This document shows, one piece after another, positions 25,212 through 32,547 of a DNA stretch of 38,343 nucleotides. Where the stretch lies: NCBI RefSeq assembly GCF_024195285.1, contig NZ_JALHBS010000033.1, forward strand, positions 1 through 38,343, given 5' to 3'. The notes below the pieces were generated by a model. That model saw only the letters and a list, made by a program, of their open reading frames with translations. It had not been told where the DNA came from and made no database searches. The translations under genes were made by a program, and so were the position numbers. Source of the DNA: Aurantimonas marianensis. GTDB taxonomy: Bacteria > Pseudomonadota > Alphaproteobacteria > Rhizobiales > Rhizobiaceae. Every line of letters starts with the position of its first letter. The stretch's first letter is position 1.

Positions 25212-26036
25212 TCACACAAGACTATAGGCAAAGCGAGCCGCGACGATCAGCAGGAACCCGCCGAAGCCGAGTTCGAGCTGGCGTCGTGTCAGCCGATGCG
25301 CCAGCGCCACCCCGAGCGGTACCGCGAGAATCGAGGCCGGCGCGACCAGGCCGACGGCGGCGAGGCTGACGAACCCAAGGCTGAAGGACGGCAGCAGCGG
25401 ATTGCCCCAGCCGCCGGCGATATAGGCGAGAACGCCGGGTATCGAGATCAGGACGCCAACACCCGCGCTGGTCGCCACCGCCTGGATCATCGGCCGGCCG
25501 TAGAGCGTCATGAAGGTGTTGTTGAGAATACCGCCGCCGATTCCCATCAGCGATGACAGCAGCCCGATGAGGAACCCGGCGAGCGAGCGGCCGACAAGGC
25601 CCGGCAGGTCCGTGCCCAGCGAGAAGCCGATGCGCCCGAAGATCAGCTTCAACCCGAGCGTGAAGGCGAGCGCGGCGAAGATCGCGCGAAGTTCCGCCGA
25701 CGTGGCCGACGCAGCGACAGCGGCCCCGGCCACCGCACCAAGCGGTATCGCGACGATCCACCCCTTCAGCAGTTTCCAGTCGACCGCATCGCGCTTCCAG
25801 TGCGAGGCAAGCGAGCGCAGCGACGTCGGGATGATGATCGCAACCGAAGAGCCGATGGCCAGATGCATCGAGACGGCGTGGCTGACGCCAAGCCCCTCGA
25901 AGGTCTGGTAGAGGACGGGGACAAAGATCGCCCCGCCGCCGACGCCAAACAGACCGGCCAGGAAGCCGGCGGCGGCGGCGGCCGCGACGATCGGCAAGGC
26001 CAGGGAGGCAAGGGAGGCGACATCGATCGGAATCAT
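25212..26036 (-). CDS. TauE/SafE family sulfite/organosulfonate exporter-like protein
   Basis: A 274-residue inner-membrane protein with about eight helices in two repeats. Diagnostic segments are FLAGLFGVGGGAIFVPVLY in the first and LLSSLMGIGGGILNNTFM in the second. The family moves sulfite, sulfoacetate or similar anions; the substrate is not readable. Its stop is 17 bases from the facing retropepsin stop. The dusA gene lies 83 bases upstream on the same strand. Confidence 0.93.
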   Translation of the reverse strand: MIPIDVASLASLALPIVAAAAAAGFLAGLFGVGGGAIFVPVLYQTFEGLGVSHAVSMHLAIGSSVAIIIPTSLRSLASHWKRDAVDWKLLKGWIVAIPLGAVAGAAVAASATSAELRAIFAALAFTLGLKLIFGRIGFSLGTDLPGLVGRSLAGFLIGLLSSLMGIGGGILNNTFMTLYGRPMIQAVATSAGVGVLISIPGVLAYIAGGWGNPLLPSFSLGFVSLAAVGLVAPASILAVPLGVALAHRLTRRQLELGFGGFLLIVAARFAYSLV

Positions 26037-26119
26037 GGCGCGTCATAGGCCGTCGACGCGGCCTTTGCATCCCTGTTTCAGCGCATCGATAGCCGAAAGA
26101 CCGGTTGGCCGCGTGGCAC

Positions 26120-27118
26120 TCAAGCGGCGGCGCGGGCGGCGGTCCCGACCCGCACGGCGGCGAACGCCTCCAAAAGCAGCTGCGGCCCGGCATCGGGACG
26201 GCTTGCGCCCTCGGACAGGATCTGCCGCCAGCGCCGCGCGCCCGGCATCCCGTTGAACAGCCCGATCATGTGCCGCGTCACCTGGCCGAGCCGGCCGCCT
26301 TGCGCCATGTGCCGGGCGGCATAGTCCGCCATGACCTCGATCAGCGCGGCAAAGTCGATGTTCCGGGGCGCTTCGCCGAAGAAGCGGGCGTCGACGTCGA
26401 CGAGCCGGTCCGGCGTCTGATAGGCGGCGCGTCCCATCATTACGCCGTTGACGTGGGGAAGCTGCGCCTCCGCCTCGCAAAGCGTCTTCACCCCACCATT
26501 CAGCCCCACGAAGACATCGGGAAGCCGCTGCTTCAGGCGATGGACCCGATCATAGTCGAGCGGCGGAATGTCGCGATTCTGCTTCGGGCTCAGACCCTCA
26601 AGCCAAGCTTTTCGCGCGTGGACCCAGATTCCCGCGACGCCGGCCGCCACCGCCGCGTTGGCGAGCCGGTCGAGGGCCTCTTCGGGGTCCTGATCGTCGA
26701 CGCCGAGCCGGCACTTGACCGTCACCGGGATGGCGCTCGCCCCGACCATCGCCCCCAGACACTCGCCGACGAGGCTCGGCTCGCGCATCAGACAGGCCCC
26801 GAAGGTGCCGGACTGGACCCGGTCCGACGGGCAGCCGACATTCAGGTTGATCTCGTCGTAGCCGTAGGAAGCGGCGATCCGGGTGGCGCGCGCCAGCTTG
26901 TCCGGATCCGAACCGCCGATCTGCAGTGCCACCGGATGCTCCGCCGTGTCGAAGTCCAAAAGCCGGTCCGCGTCGCCATTCAGGATCGCGTCGGCGACGA
27001 TCATCTCGGTGTAGAGCAACGCGCGCCGGGTCAACTGCCGGTGAAAGAACCGGCAGTGGCGATCGGTCCAGTCGATCATCGGCGCAACGCTGAAGCGGCG
27101 TGCTTGGATTAATCGCAT
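26120..27118 (-). CDS. dusA: tRNA-dihydrouridine(20/20a) synthase DusA
   Basis: A 332-residue FMN-dependent TIM-barrel reductase that converts uridine to dihydrouridine in the tRNA D-loop. Motifs in order: VAPMIDWTDRHCRFF, TEMIVADA, ALQIGGSDP, NLNVGCPSDRVQSGTFGACL with catalytic C96, VTVKCRLGVDD, WVHARKAWLEGLSPKQNR, GGVKTL and VMMGRAAYQTP. The C-terminal HMIGLFNGMPGARRWRQILSE is specific to the DusA subfamily. ATG 27118 is the usual start; the open frame further upstream has no family sequence. Divergent from dodecin. Confidence 0.96.
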   Translation of the reverse strand: MRLIQARRFSVAPMIDWTDRHCRFFHRQLTRRALLYTEMIVADAILNGDADRLLDFDTAEHPVALQIGGSDPDKLARATRIAASYGYDEINLNVGCPSDRVQSGTFGACLMREPSLVGECLGAMVGASAIPVTVKCRLGVDDQDPEEALDRLANAAVAAGVAGIWVHARKAWLEGLSPKQNRDIPPLDYDRVHRLKQRLPDVFVGLNGGVKTLCEAEAQLPHVNGVMMGRAAYQTPDRLVDVDARFFGEAPRNIDFAALIEVMADYAARHMAQGGRLGQVTRHMIGLFNGMPGARRWRQILSEGASRPDAGPQLLLEAFAAVRVGTAARAAA

Positions 27119-27263
27119 GAGGCATGCACCATTCAAGACGGCGGTTAAACGCTCTGGAGCCGATATGGAGCAAACAGCCGGACTTTGTAATGGGGCCGGC
27201 GTCGAAGCGGTGCGGGTAGCGGCTCGCCGCCGTCGGCCGAATCTCCGGATCCATAATGGAGAC

Positions 27264-27289
27264 GGAACCTCCCGCAGCCTCGGACCGTT
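27264..27289 (+). promoter_or_regulatory. EcfG-type general stress promoter of dodecin
   Basis: GGAAC (27264-27268), a 17-base spacer and CGTT (27286-27289) match the EcfG consensus exactly. Transcription would start near 27296, about 25 bases before the dodecin ATG, an ideal distance. Confidence 0.6.
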
Positions 27290-27319
27290 TTGCCTTTTTA
27301 CTCGCGGGAGGAAAAGACC

Positions 27320-27523
27320 ATGAGCGTCGCACGCGTCACGGAAATCTCCGCAACCTCGCCTGAAAGCTTCGAGGCGGCGATTCGCGAAGCCATCAGCCGC
27401 GCAACGAAAACCTTGCGCAACGTCCAGGGGGCATGGGTGAAAGAGCAAGAGGTCCGGGTCAAAGACGACCAGATAACCGCATTCAAGGTCAATCTGATGG
27501 TCACTTTCCTGTTGGAAGACTGA
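27320..27523 (+). CDS. Dodecin family flavin-binding protein
   Basis: A 67-residue protein covering the whole family: SVARVTEISATSPESFEAAI, RATKTLRNVQGAWVKEQEV with the flavin-stacking Trp, and KVNLMVTFLLED. Dodecins form cytosolic 12-subunit spheres that store flavin or quench its photochemistry. ATG 27320 has GGGAGGA at 27306-27312. The EcfG promoter directly upstream places it under the general stress response, fitting a protective flavin-sequestering role. A strong 8-bp hairpin (27552-27569) follows the gene. Confidence 0.96.
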   Translation: MSVARVTEISATSPESFEAAIREAISRATKTLRNVQGAWVKEQEVRVKDDQITAFKVNLMVTFLLED

Positions 27524-27551
27524 GACCGGCCGAGAGCCTCACCCCCTCGAG

Positions 27552-27569
27552 CGCCCTTCACGAAGGGCG
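27552..27569 (+). terminator. Stem-loop after dodecin
   Basis: CGCCCTTC-AC-GAAGGGCG, perfect 8-bp arms, lies 28 bases after the dodecin stop. An A-run rather than a T-run follows, so it may stabilise or end the transcript only weakly. The two-base loop means the top of the stem must open. Confidence 0.4.
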
Positions 27570-27781
27570 AAAACGTCAACGGGTCACCGTCCGTAGGCCA
27601 GGAGCGCGCGGGAGCCGCACCTCTGCCGGATGAGCGGCGCGGCGGGATGCGTGTCTGGTTTCCACGGCAACTCCTGTCGAAACATCCGCCTGGCCGAATT
27701 CTCACCCTCACCCAGGAGTCGGTACCGTGTTCCAGGGTTTGCGCATACCCGCCAATGCCCCCGCCGTCCTTCCCTCCGCTT

Positions 27782-28231
27782 CTACTGATCGAAGGCGCGG
27801 TCGAGGCCGGCCAGTCCTCGTTCGAGGCCGGCGAGTTCGTCCTCGCTCAATTCACTCAGCACCTGATTTTCAGCTTCCTCGACCTTCGGAACGAGCGCCG
27901 AGTAGGCTTGCATGCCGGCCTCGGTCAAAGTGAGATATTCGAAACGCCGATCGGTGGTCGCACGGCTTCGGCCGAGCCATCCCCGATCATCGAGAGATGA
28001 CACCGCGCGGCTGACCTTGGTCTTGTCCATCGCCGTGGTTTCGACGATGTAAGAGGAGGTGAACGCCTTCCCGCCGGCGGCGCCGAGAATGATGAGAACG
28101 CTGAACTCCGGCGCGGAAAGGCCATGCTGATCCCGGTGCACCTGGGCGGTGATCCGGCCGAGCGCGGTGGCTGCCCGGATCAGCCGGTTGGTGAGAAAAA
28201 GGGTTCGGCCCTCTGTCTTGTTCGTGCTCAT
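27782..28231 (-). CDS. MarR family transcriptional regulator
   Basis: A 149-residue winged-helix regulator. The order is helical dimerisation start (TLFLTNRLIRAATALGRITAQ), LSAPEFSVLIILG, recognition helix region IVETTAMDKTKVSRAVSSLDDRGWL and the wing RSRATTDRRFEYLTLTEAG. ATG 28231 gives normal family length; the frame is open for 56 more codons upstream but that part is the promoter region. Such regulators usually repress nearby genes and respond to small phenolic ligands or oxidants. The divergent 39-residue peptide/DUF302 pair is the obvious candidate target. An EcfG-type promoter lies about 120-145 bases upstream. Confidence 0.94.
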   Translation of the reverse strand: MSTNKTEGRTLFLTNRLIRAATALGRITAQVHRDQHGLSAPEFSVLIILGAAGGKAFTSSYIVETTAMDKTKVSRAVSSLDDRGWLGRSRATTDRRFEYLTLTEAGMQAYSALVPKVEEAENQVLSELSEDELAGLERGLAGLDRAFDQ

Positions 28232-28349
28232 CGATCGTTGCCCTGCACCTGGAGATCTGGACATCATCTCCGGCTTGCCGCGATCGGCCCGCCGTGGCCG
28301 GGGGCCCTGCGTCGCCGACCGTTGGAAAGTGATCCGGTCGTCTGGAGCA

Positions 28350-28375
28350 AACGTTGCAATCGCGCCGACTGTTCC
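28350..28375 (-). promoter_or_regulatory. EcfG-type general stress promoter of marR
   Basis: On the minus strand it reads GGAAC-N17-CGTT, an exact match to the EcfG consensus. The expected transcription start near 28343 gives a leader of about 110 bases before the marR ATG. Confidence 0.5.
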
Positions 28376-28471
28376 GCCCGATCCCCCGGACGCAAGCATT
28401 TACGGCTCCTGTCGCGCCGCAAATCCTTCATCGCCCGCGACACCCCAGCAGGTACGCAGCCGCCGCGCCGG

Positions 28472-28485
28472 TTGATTCCGATCAT
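28472..28485. promoter_or_regulatory. FNR/FixK-type box
   Basis: TTGAT-TCCG-ATCAT matches nine of ten fixed positions of the FNR/FixK consensus TTGAT-N4-ATCAA. It is centred about 92 bases before the ATG of the 39-residue peptide gene, a position allowing activation when oxygen is low. Confidence 0.5.
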
Positions 28486-28570
28486 TGACCCTTATGTCGT
28501 GGCCAGGCCACACAGTCAGCTCTGCGAGCGCTTGACCGCGCGCGAACGAAAGAGAGGAGAAGGGGAACCG

Positions 28571-28690
28571 ATGATGGATGGATTTGGTTGGATGGGCGGT
28601 GGCATGGGATTCGGCGGCATCTGGATGCTGCTGCTGCTGGTGGCCGTCATCCTGGCGATCGCCGCGCTGGTGAAATATCTCAGCCGCTGA
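28571..28690 (+). CDS. 39-residue single-pass membrane peptide
   Basis: Starts MMDGFGWMGGGMGFGG and continues as one hydrophobic helix (IWMLLLLVAVILAIAALV) ending KYLSR. It resembles the N-terminal half of short SHOCT-type membrane proteins but lacks the SHOCT domain. The ribosome site is strong. The DUF302 gene follows 24 bases downstream, so the two are one unit, probably under the FNR/FixK box. The function is unknown; a membrane partner or anchor for the DUF302 protein is speculation. Confidence 0.75.
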   Translation: MMDGFGWMGGGMGFGGIWMLLLLVAVILAIAALVKYLSR

Positions 28691-28714
28691 GCTGGTTTTT
28701 TTAGGAGACGTCAA

Positions 28715-29104
28715 ATGGCCTATACGATCAACCGGGTCGTCGACGCGGAGGATTTCGATGCCGTCGTGGAACGCACCCGATCGGCGCTCAGCGACCAGGG
28801 CTTCGGCGTTCTGACCGAGATCGATGTCAAGGCGACGATGAAGAAGAAACTCGACATCGACATGGACGACTATCTGATCCTTGGCGCCTGCAATCCGCGC
28901 ATGGCGCATCAGGCGATCGGCATCGAGCCGCGCGTCGGCGCGATGCTTCCCTGCAACGTGATCGTGCGAAGGACCGGGCCGAGCGCCGTCGAGGTCAGCG
29001 CGGTCGATCCCGTCGCCTCGATGGCCTCGATCGACAACACGGAGCTGACATCGGTCGCCGGTCAGGTGCGCGACATGCTTGAAACGGTGGTCCAGAAGCT
29101 GTGA
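28715..29104 (+). CDS. DUF302 domain protein
   Basis: A 129-residue cytosolic protein with the DUF302 pattern: DFDAVVERTRSALSDQGFGVLTEIDVKATMKKKL, YLILGACNPRMAHQAI and IGAMLPCNVIVRR-like (VGAMLPCNVIVRR) strands. The two conserved cysteines (GACNP and LPCNV) could bind a metal or heme. TAGGAG seven bases before ATG 28715 is a strong ribosome site. DUF302 genes frequently occur with respiratory or sulfur genes under anaerobic control; the upstream FNR/FixK box agrees. No enzymatic role is known. Confidence 0.92.
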   Translation: MAYTINRVVDAEDFDAVVERTRSALSDQGFGVLTEIDVKATMKKKLDIDMDDYLILGACNPRMAHQAIGIEPRVGAMLPCNVIVRRTGPSAVEVSAVDPVASMASIDNTELTSVAGQVRDMLETVVQKL

Positions 29105-29407
29105 CGGGTTGGCGGAGCTGGCTCGTCGAAGCATGCGCCTTCTTCGCCGCGCGCCTCCGGGTCATGCGAGCGGCATTTTCGAATACCTCCCCTGCATCCG
29201 CGGGCGGGGTGGTCTGAGCCTGTCAGTTTTTGGCGGCACCCGACTGTCGAACAAAAACGTTGCGCTTCGCACCCCTCATTTTCGACACCTCGCACCCGCA
29301 TAGCACCCGCGGTGTCGGGACGGGGTGATCGCGGCTTTGCATTTGGCGCCGAATTCCCTATAGCTTCGCGCCAAATTCGCCATGACCCATCAGACAAGGA
29401 TAAATCA
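29105..29407. other. Intergenic region upstream of acpXL
   Basis: A 303-base gap without a gene. Its right end carries the acpXL promoter with a perfect inverted repeat (see 29337-29376). The left two-thirds contains GC-rich sequence in which I see no terminator or known motif. Confidence 0.4.
29337..29376 (+). promoter_or_regulatory. Probable acpXL promoter within a 9-bp inverted repeat
   Basis: ATTTGGCGC (29341-29349) and GCGCCAAAT (29368-29376) are perfect inverted arms with an 18-base spacer. A sigma70-like promoter overlaps them: TTGCAT at 29337-29342, 16-base spacing, TATAGC at 29359-29364. The start would fall at or just after the right arm, some 35 bases before the acpXL start codon. 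A repressor or activator bound to the arms would cover the promoter. Confidence 0.5.
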
Positions 29408-29689
29408 TTGTCTTCAACCTTCGACCGGGTCGCGGACATCATCGCCGAGACCAGCGAGATCGACCGCGCCCAGATCACACCGGAAAGCCACACGATCGAC
29501 GATCTGGGAATCGATTCACTGGATTTCCTCGACATTGTGTTCGCGATCGACAAGGAGTTCGGGATCAAGATCCCGCTTGAGAAATGGACCCAGGAGGTCA
29601 ATGACGGCGACGTTCCGACGGAAGAATATTTCGTGCTGAAGAACCTCTGCGCGAAGATCGATGAATTGCGCGCGGCCAAGGCCGTCTAA
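29408..29689 (+). CDS. acpXL: Specialised acyl carrier protein AcpXL
   Basis: A 93-residue acyl carrier protein that carries the growing C26-C28 hydroxy acyl chain for lipid A. The phosphopantetheine serine is S37 in GIDSLDF. The sequence [19 protein letters not shown] and the C-terminal [16 protein letters not shown] are specific to rhizobial AcpXL rather than general AcpP. The start is TTG 29408, with AAGGA seven bases before it and exact agreement with the family N-terminus; no ATG lies near, and longer frames run back through the promoter. It is first in the acyl cluster. Confidence 0.95.
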   Translation: MSSTFDRVADIIAETSEIDRAQITPESHTIDDLGIDSLDFLDIVFAIDKEFGIKIPLEKWTQEVNDGDVPTEEYFVLKNLCAKIDELRAAKAV

Positions 29690-29884
29690 GGCGACGCTGT
29701 CTTCGTGGCGCCGCCACTACCCCGCCTTCGCGCGACTGCGGGCAAAGCGCGCCGTGTTTGAATAGCGGCGCGATGGCGTGCAACGGACCATGCGGAGTGT
29801 CGCCATCATGCCGCGCAGCGCGGGACGCCACGAACCGATCGCGCCGGCGGGAGGCGGAACGGTCCGGAAGCTTGGAACAATCGC

Positions 29885-31096
29885 ATGACTGAGAGTGCCA
29901 GGGACGTCGTCATAACCGGAATCGGGCTGGTTTCCTCTCTCGGCGAGGGAGTCGCGGCACATCTCGACGCGTTCGCCCGTGGCCCCGCGCCGCAGCCGAA
30001 GATCGAGGCCGAGGCCTACGCGCCGTATTTCGTCCATCCCCTGCCCCCGATCGACTGGTCGAACCAGATCCCGAAGAAAGGTGACCAGCGTCAGATGGAG
30101 ACCTGGCAAAAGCTGGGCACCTATGCGGCCGGGTTGGCACTGGACGATGCCGGTATTCCAGCCGACGAAGCGGCTCGCGGCAAGATCGACATGGTCGTCG
30201 CGGCCGGGGGCGGCGAACGCGACATGGCGGTCGATGCGCTGGTGATGGAGCGGGCTCGGGGCGCGAACGACCGGGACCGCATCGTCAACGAGACGCTTGC
30301 GGCGGAACTGCGCCCTACCCTGTTCCTGACGCAACTTTCCAACCTCCTCGCCGGCAACATCTCGATCGTTCACAAGGTGACGGGCTCGTCGCGCACCTTC
30401 ATGGGCGAGGAAGCGGCGGGAATTTCGGCGTTCGCGTCGGCCAGGGCACGGATTGCGTCCGGCCAGAGCGACATCTGCCTCGTCGGCGGCGCGTTTTCGG
30501 CCGAGCGCAAGGATCTGATCCTCAATTTCGATCTTGCCGGCCTGATGCTGAAGGACGAGTGGCGTCCGGTGTCGTCGCGCGCCGCGCCCCATGACGGCAT
30601 CGCCGTGGGCAGCGTCGGCGCCTTCGTCATCCTGGAATCAGCCGAGCATGCGGCGGCCCGATCGGCCCTCGCCTACGCCCGGCTCGTCACCGCGACGGGC
30701 GACCGCGGCCGGCGCGAAACGTCCGCGACCGAAGCCCGCTTCCAGGGCCTTCTGCCGCCGCAGCAGGGGCCGGCGGAAGAGACATTGGTCCTTTCCGGCG
30801 CGACGGGCATCGCCGATCTTCTGGCTATCGAACGTGGTGTTCTGGAGAAAATCCTTCCGGGGGCGCCGGTGAGGGCCTATGGAACGCTGCTCGGCCATTC
30901 CTTCGAGGCGCAGCTACCCGCCGGGATCGCGCTGGCCGCTGGCGCGCTGTCGCGCGGAGAGGCCCTGCCGCCTCTCGATCCCGGCGAGGAACAGCCGGCA
31001 TCGGCAAGGCCCCGCCGGGCGGTCGTGACCGCGATCGGCCACCTCCACGCCGAGGGCGCTTGTCTGCTCGAGGCCGTGGACGGCCGCAGATTGTGA
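29885..31096 (+). CDS. Ketoacyl-ACP synthase-like protein without catalytic Cys (FabF2XL position)
   Basis: A 403-residue thiolase-fold protein in the usual place of fabF2 of the very-long-chain cluster. It keeps the KAS framework: VVITGIGLVSSLG at the start, VAAGGGERD, DICLVGGAFSAERKD and GTLLGHSFEAQLPAGI with one catalytic-type His. The active-site Cys is missing: aligning on the following GISAF and VGGA, Glu176 (MGEEAAG) stands where FabF has Cys. The first His (HGTST) is also absent (VLSGATG). This is the pattern of chain-length-factor partners in type II polyketide synthases. It probably dimerises with the next gene's intact synthase, with which it is separated by 10 bases. No fabZ gene is found in the 195 bases upstream. 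Confidence 0.88.
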   Translation: MTESARDVVITGIGLVSSLGEGVAAHLDAFARGPAPQPKIEAEAYAPYFVHPLPPIDWSNQIPKKGDQRQMETWQKLGTYAAGLALDDAGIPADEAARGKIDMVVAAGGGERDMAVDALVMERARGANDRDRIVNETLAAELRPTLFLTQLSNLLAGNISIVHKVTGSSRTFMGEEAAGISAFASARARIASGQSDICLVGGAFSAERKDLILNFDLAGLMLKDEWRPVSSRAAPHDGIAVGSVGAFVILESAEHAAARSALAYARLVTATGDRGRRETSATEARFQGLLPPQQGPAEETLVLSGATGIADLLAIERGVLEKILPGAPVRAYGTLLGHSFEAQLPAGIALAAGALSRGEALPPLDPGEEQPASARPRRAVVTAIGHLHAEGACLLEAVDGRRL

Positions 31097-31106
31097 GGAT
31101 CAGTTC

Positions 31107-32405
31107 ATGAGCGCCAATGTGACAGCCGCGGAGACTGATTTCCTGGGCCGTCCGGTGATCGCGGTCACCGGTCTCGGCGTCGTCTCGTCGCTCGGCCGCG
31201 GCGTCGAGGCCAATTGGGCCGCGCTTTCGTCGGGCCGTTCGGGCATCCACCGGATCGAACGATTCTCGACCGAAGGGCTGCGGACGACCATTTCCGGCTC
31301 CGTCGACTTCATGGGAGCGGAGAACGACACCTCGACCACCCTCTCTTACGCCATGGCCGAAGCCGCCGGGTCCGAGGCGGTCCTGATGGCCGGCCTGCCG
31401 GATGACGACTTCGGCGGGCCGCTGTTTCTGGCCGCGCCGCCGGTGGAGATGGAATGGCAGCATCGCCTCGCCCTCGACGCGATGGACGGCGCCGAACGCG
31501 AGGAGGCCGGCTACGACCGGCTGCTGGAAGTGGCCAGACGCCACCCCAATCCGGCGATCTACCGTTTGACCCAGTGCAGCAGGATTTCCGAGCTCTTGGC
31601 CGATCGGCTCGGGACCCGCGGCCTGCCGATCACGCTCTCGACCGCCTGCGCTTCGGGCGCGACCGCCATCCAGCTCGGCGTCGAGGCCATCCGGCGCGGC
31701 GAAACCGACCGGGCGATCGCGATCGGCACCGACGGGTCGATCACGCCGGAATCGGTGATCCGGTTTTCGCTGCTTTCGGCGCTGTCGACCAACAACGACG
31801 TCCCGGAAAAGGCCTCCAAGCCGTTCTCCAAGGATCGCGACGGCTTCGTCATGGCCGAGGGCGCGGGCGCGCTCGTCCTGGAGTCGCTGACCGCAGCCAA
31901 GGCACGCGGGGCCAGGATCCTCGGCATCATCCACGGCTGCGGCGAACGCGCCGACGACTTCCACCGCACCCGCTCCAAGCCCGACGGCTCCCCGATCATC
32001 GCGACCATCAAGGCCGGGATCGCCGACGCCGGGATGGAGCCGACCGACATCGACTACATCAACGCCCACGGCACCTCGACCCCGGAGAACGACCGGATGG
32101 AAGCGACGGGCCTCGGCGCTATCTTCGGCGAGGCGCTGAAGACCACCCCGATTTCGTCGAACAAATCGATGATCGGCCATACGCTGACCGCGGCCGGAGC
32201 GATCGAGGCCGCCTTCTCGGTGCTGTCGCTGCAACACGGCGTGCTGCCCCCGACGATCAATTACGACAATCCGGACCCGGCGATCCCTCTCGACACAGTT
32301 CCGAACACGGCGCGCTCGGCCGATATCCGCACGGTGCTGTCCAATTCCTTCGGCTTCGGCGGCCAGAACGTCTGTCTCGTCATCGGGCGCGAACCGCGCG
32401 CCTGA
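31107..32405 (+). CDS. fabF: Beta-ketoacyl-ACP synthase II (FabF1XL type)
   Basis: A 432-residue condensing enzyme with all catalytic residues: C181 in LSTACASGATAIQ, His in NAHGTSTPENDRMEATG near 310, and Lys/His in SSNKSMIGHTLTAAGAIEA near 345. It condenses malonyl-ACP with acyl-AcpXL, lengthening the chain toward C28. The N-terminus has a normal VIAVTGLGVVSSLG. GAGGA overlaps the stop of the preceding gene, so the two synthases are co-translated. Sequence divergence from the housekeeping FabF and the location identify it as the cluster's active condensing subunit. Confidence 0.95.
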   Translation: MSANVTAAETDFLGRPVIAVTGLGVVSSLGRGVEANWAALSSGRSGIHRIERFSTEGLRTTISGSVDFMGAENDTSTTLSYAMAEAAGSEAVLMAGLPDDDFGGPLFLAAPPVEMEWQHRLALDAMDGAEREEAGYDRLLEVARRHPNPAIYRLTQCSRISELLADRLGTRGLPITLSTACASGATAIQLGVEAIRRGETDRAIAIGTDGSITPESVIRFSLLSALSTNNDVPEKASKPFSKDRDGFVMAEGAGALVLESLTAAKARGARILGIIHGCGERADDFHRTRSKPDGSPIIATIKAGIADAGMEPTDIDYINAHGTSTPENDRMEATGLGAIFGEALKTTPISSNKSMIGHTLTAAGAIEAAFSVLSLQHGVLPPTINYDNPDPAIPLDTVPNTARSADIRTVLSNSFGFGGQNVCLVIGREPRA

Positions 32406-32481
32406 TCGCCGGCTTAACACCATCAGAAGCGCAAGCAAGAGCGGGAGCGGTTTCCCTGCGTCGTTCGCTTCGACTTGCTAA

Positions 32482-32518
32482 ATTCGATCGCGTGGGATCG
32501 GGGCGAAACCGATCGAAT
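32482..32518. repeat. 9-bp inverted repeat in the fabF1-dehydrogenase gap
   Basis: ATTCGATCG (32482-32490) and CGATCGAAT (32510-32518) are perfect inverted arms around a 19-base spacer, within a 142-base gap that also contains the sequence AGAGCGGGAGCGGTTTCC. It could be a small dispersed intergenic repeat or an operator ahead of the dehydrogenase. It is in the middle of an otherwise tight operon. Confidence 0.4.
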
Positions 32519-32547
32519 ATCATCGTGATCCAGACTGAGGTTTCATC

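Larger units (their letters stand above)
28232..28570. other. Divergent regulatory region, marR / small membrane peptide
   Basis: This 339-base region holds no gene I can support. It contains an EcfG promoter match reading toward marR (28350-28375) and an FNR/FixK-type box (28472-28485) reading toward the small peptide gene. AGAGGAGAAGGGG at about 28553-28566 is the ribosome site of the latter. Confidence 0.5.

Noticed and set aside
27268-27311. 8-bp hairpin (CCTCCCGC / GCGGGAGG) that could hide the dodecin ribosome site
   Set aside because: The left arm lies within the EcfG promoter, upstream of the expected transcription start near 27296, so it would not be in that mRNA. It would matter only if a further-upstream promoter were used.
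28232-28399. 56-codon extension of the MarR protein
   Set aside because: Exceeds family length, has no ribosome site, and contains the EcfG promoter match.
28564-28592. GGAAC-N17-GGTT resembling an EcfG promoter
   Set aside because: Last element is not CGTT, and it overlaps the ribosome site and start codon of the small peptide gene.
29690-29884. Possible fabZ remnant between acpXL and the first synthase
   Set aside because: No frame in these 195 bases shows dehydratase motifs; too short for a full gene.
30825-32438. 537-residue open frame on the minus strand
   Set aside because: Antisense to the intact ketoacyl synthase; composition typical of GC-rich shadow frames.
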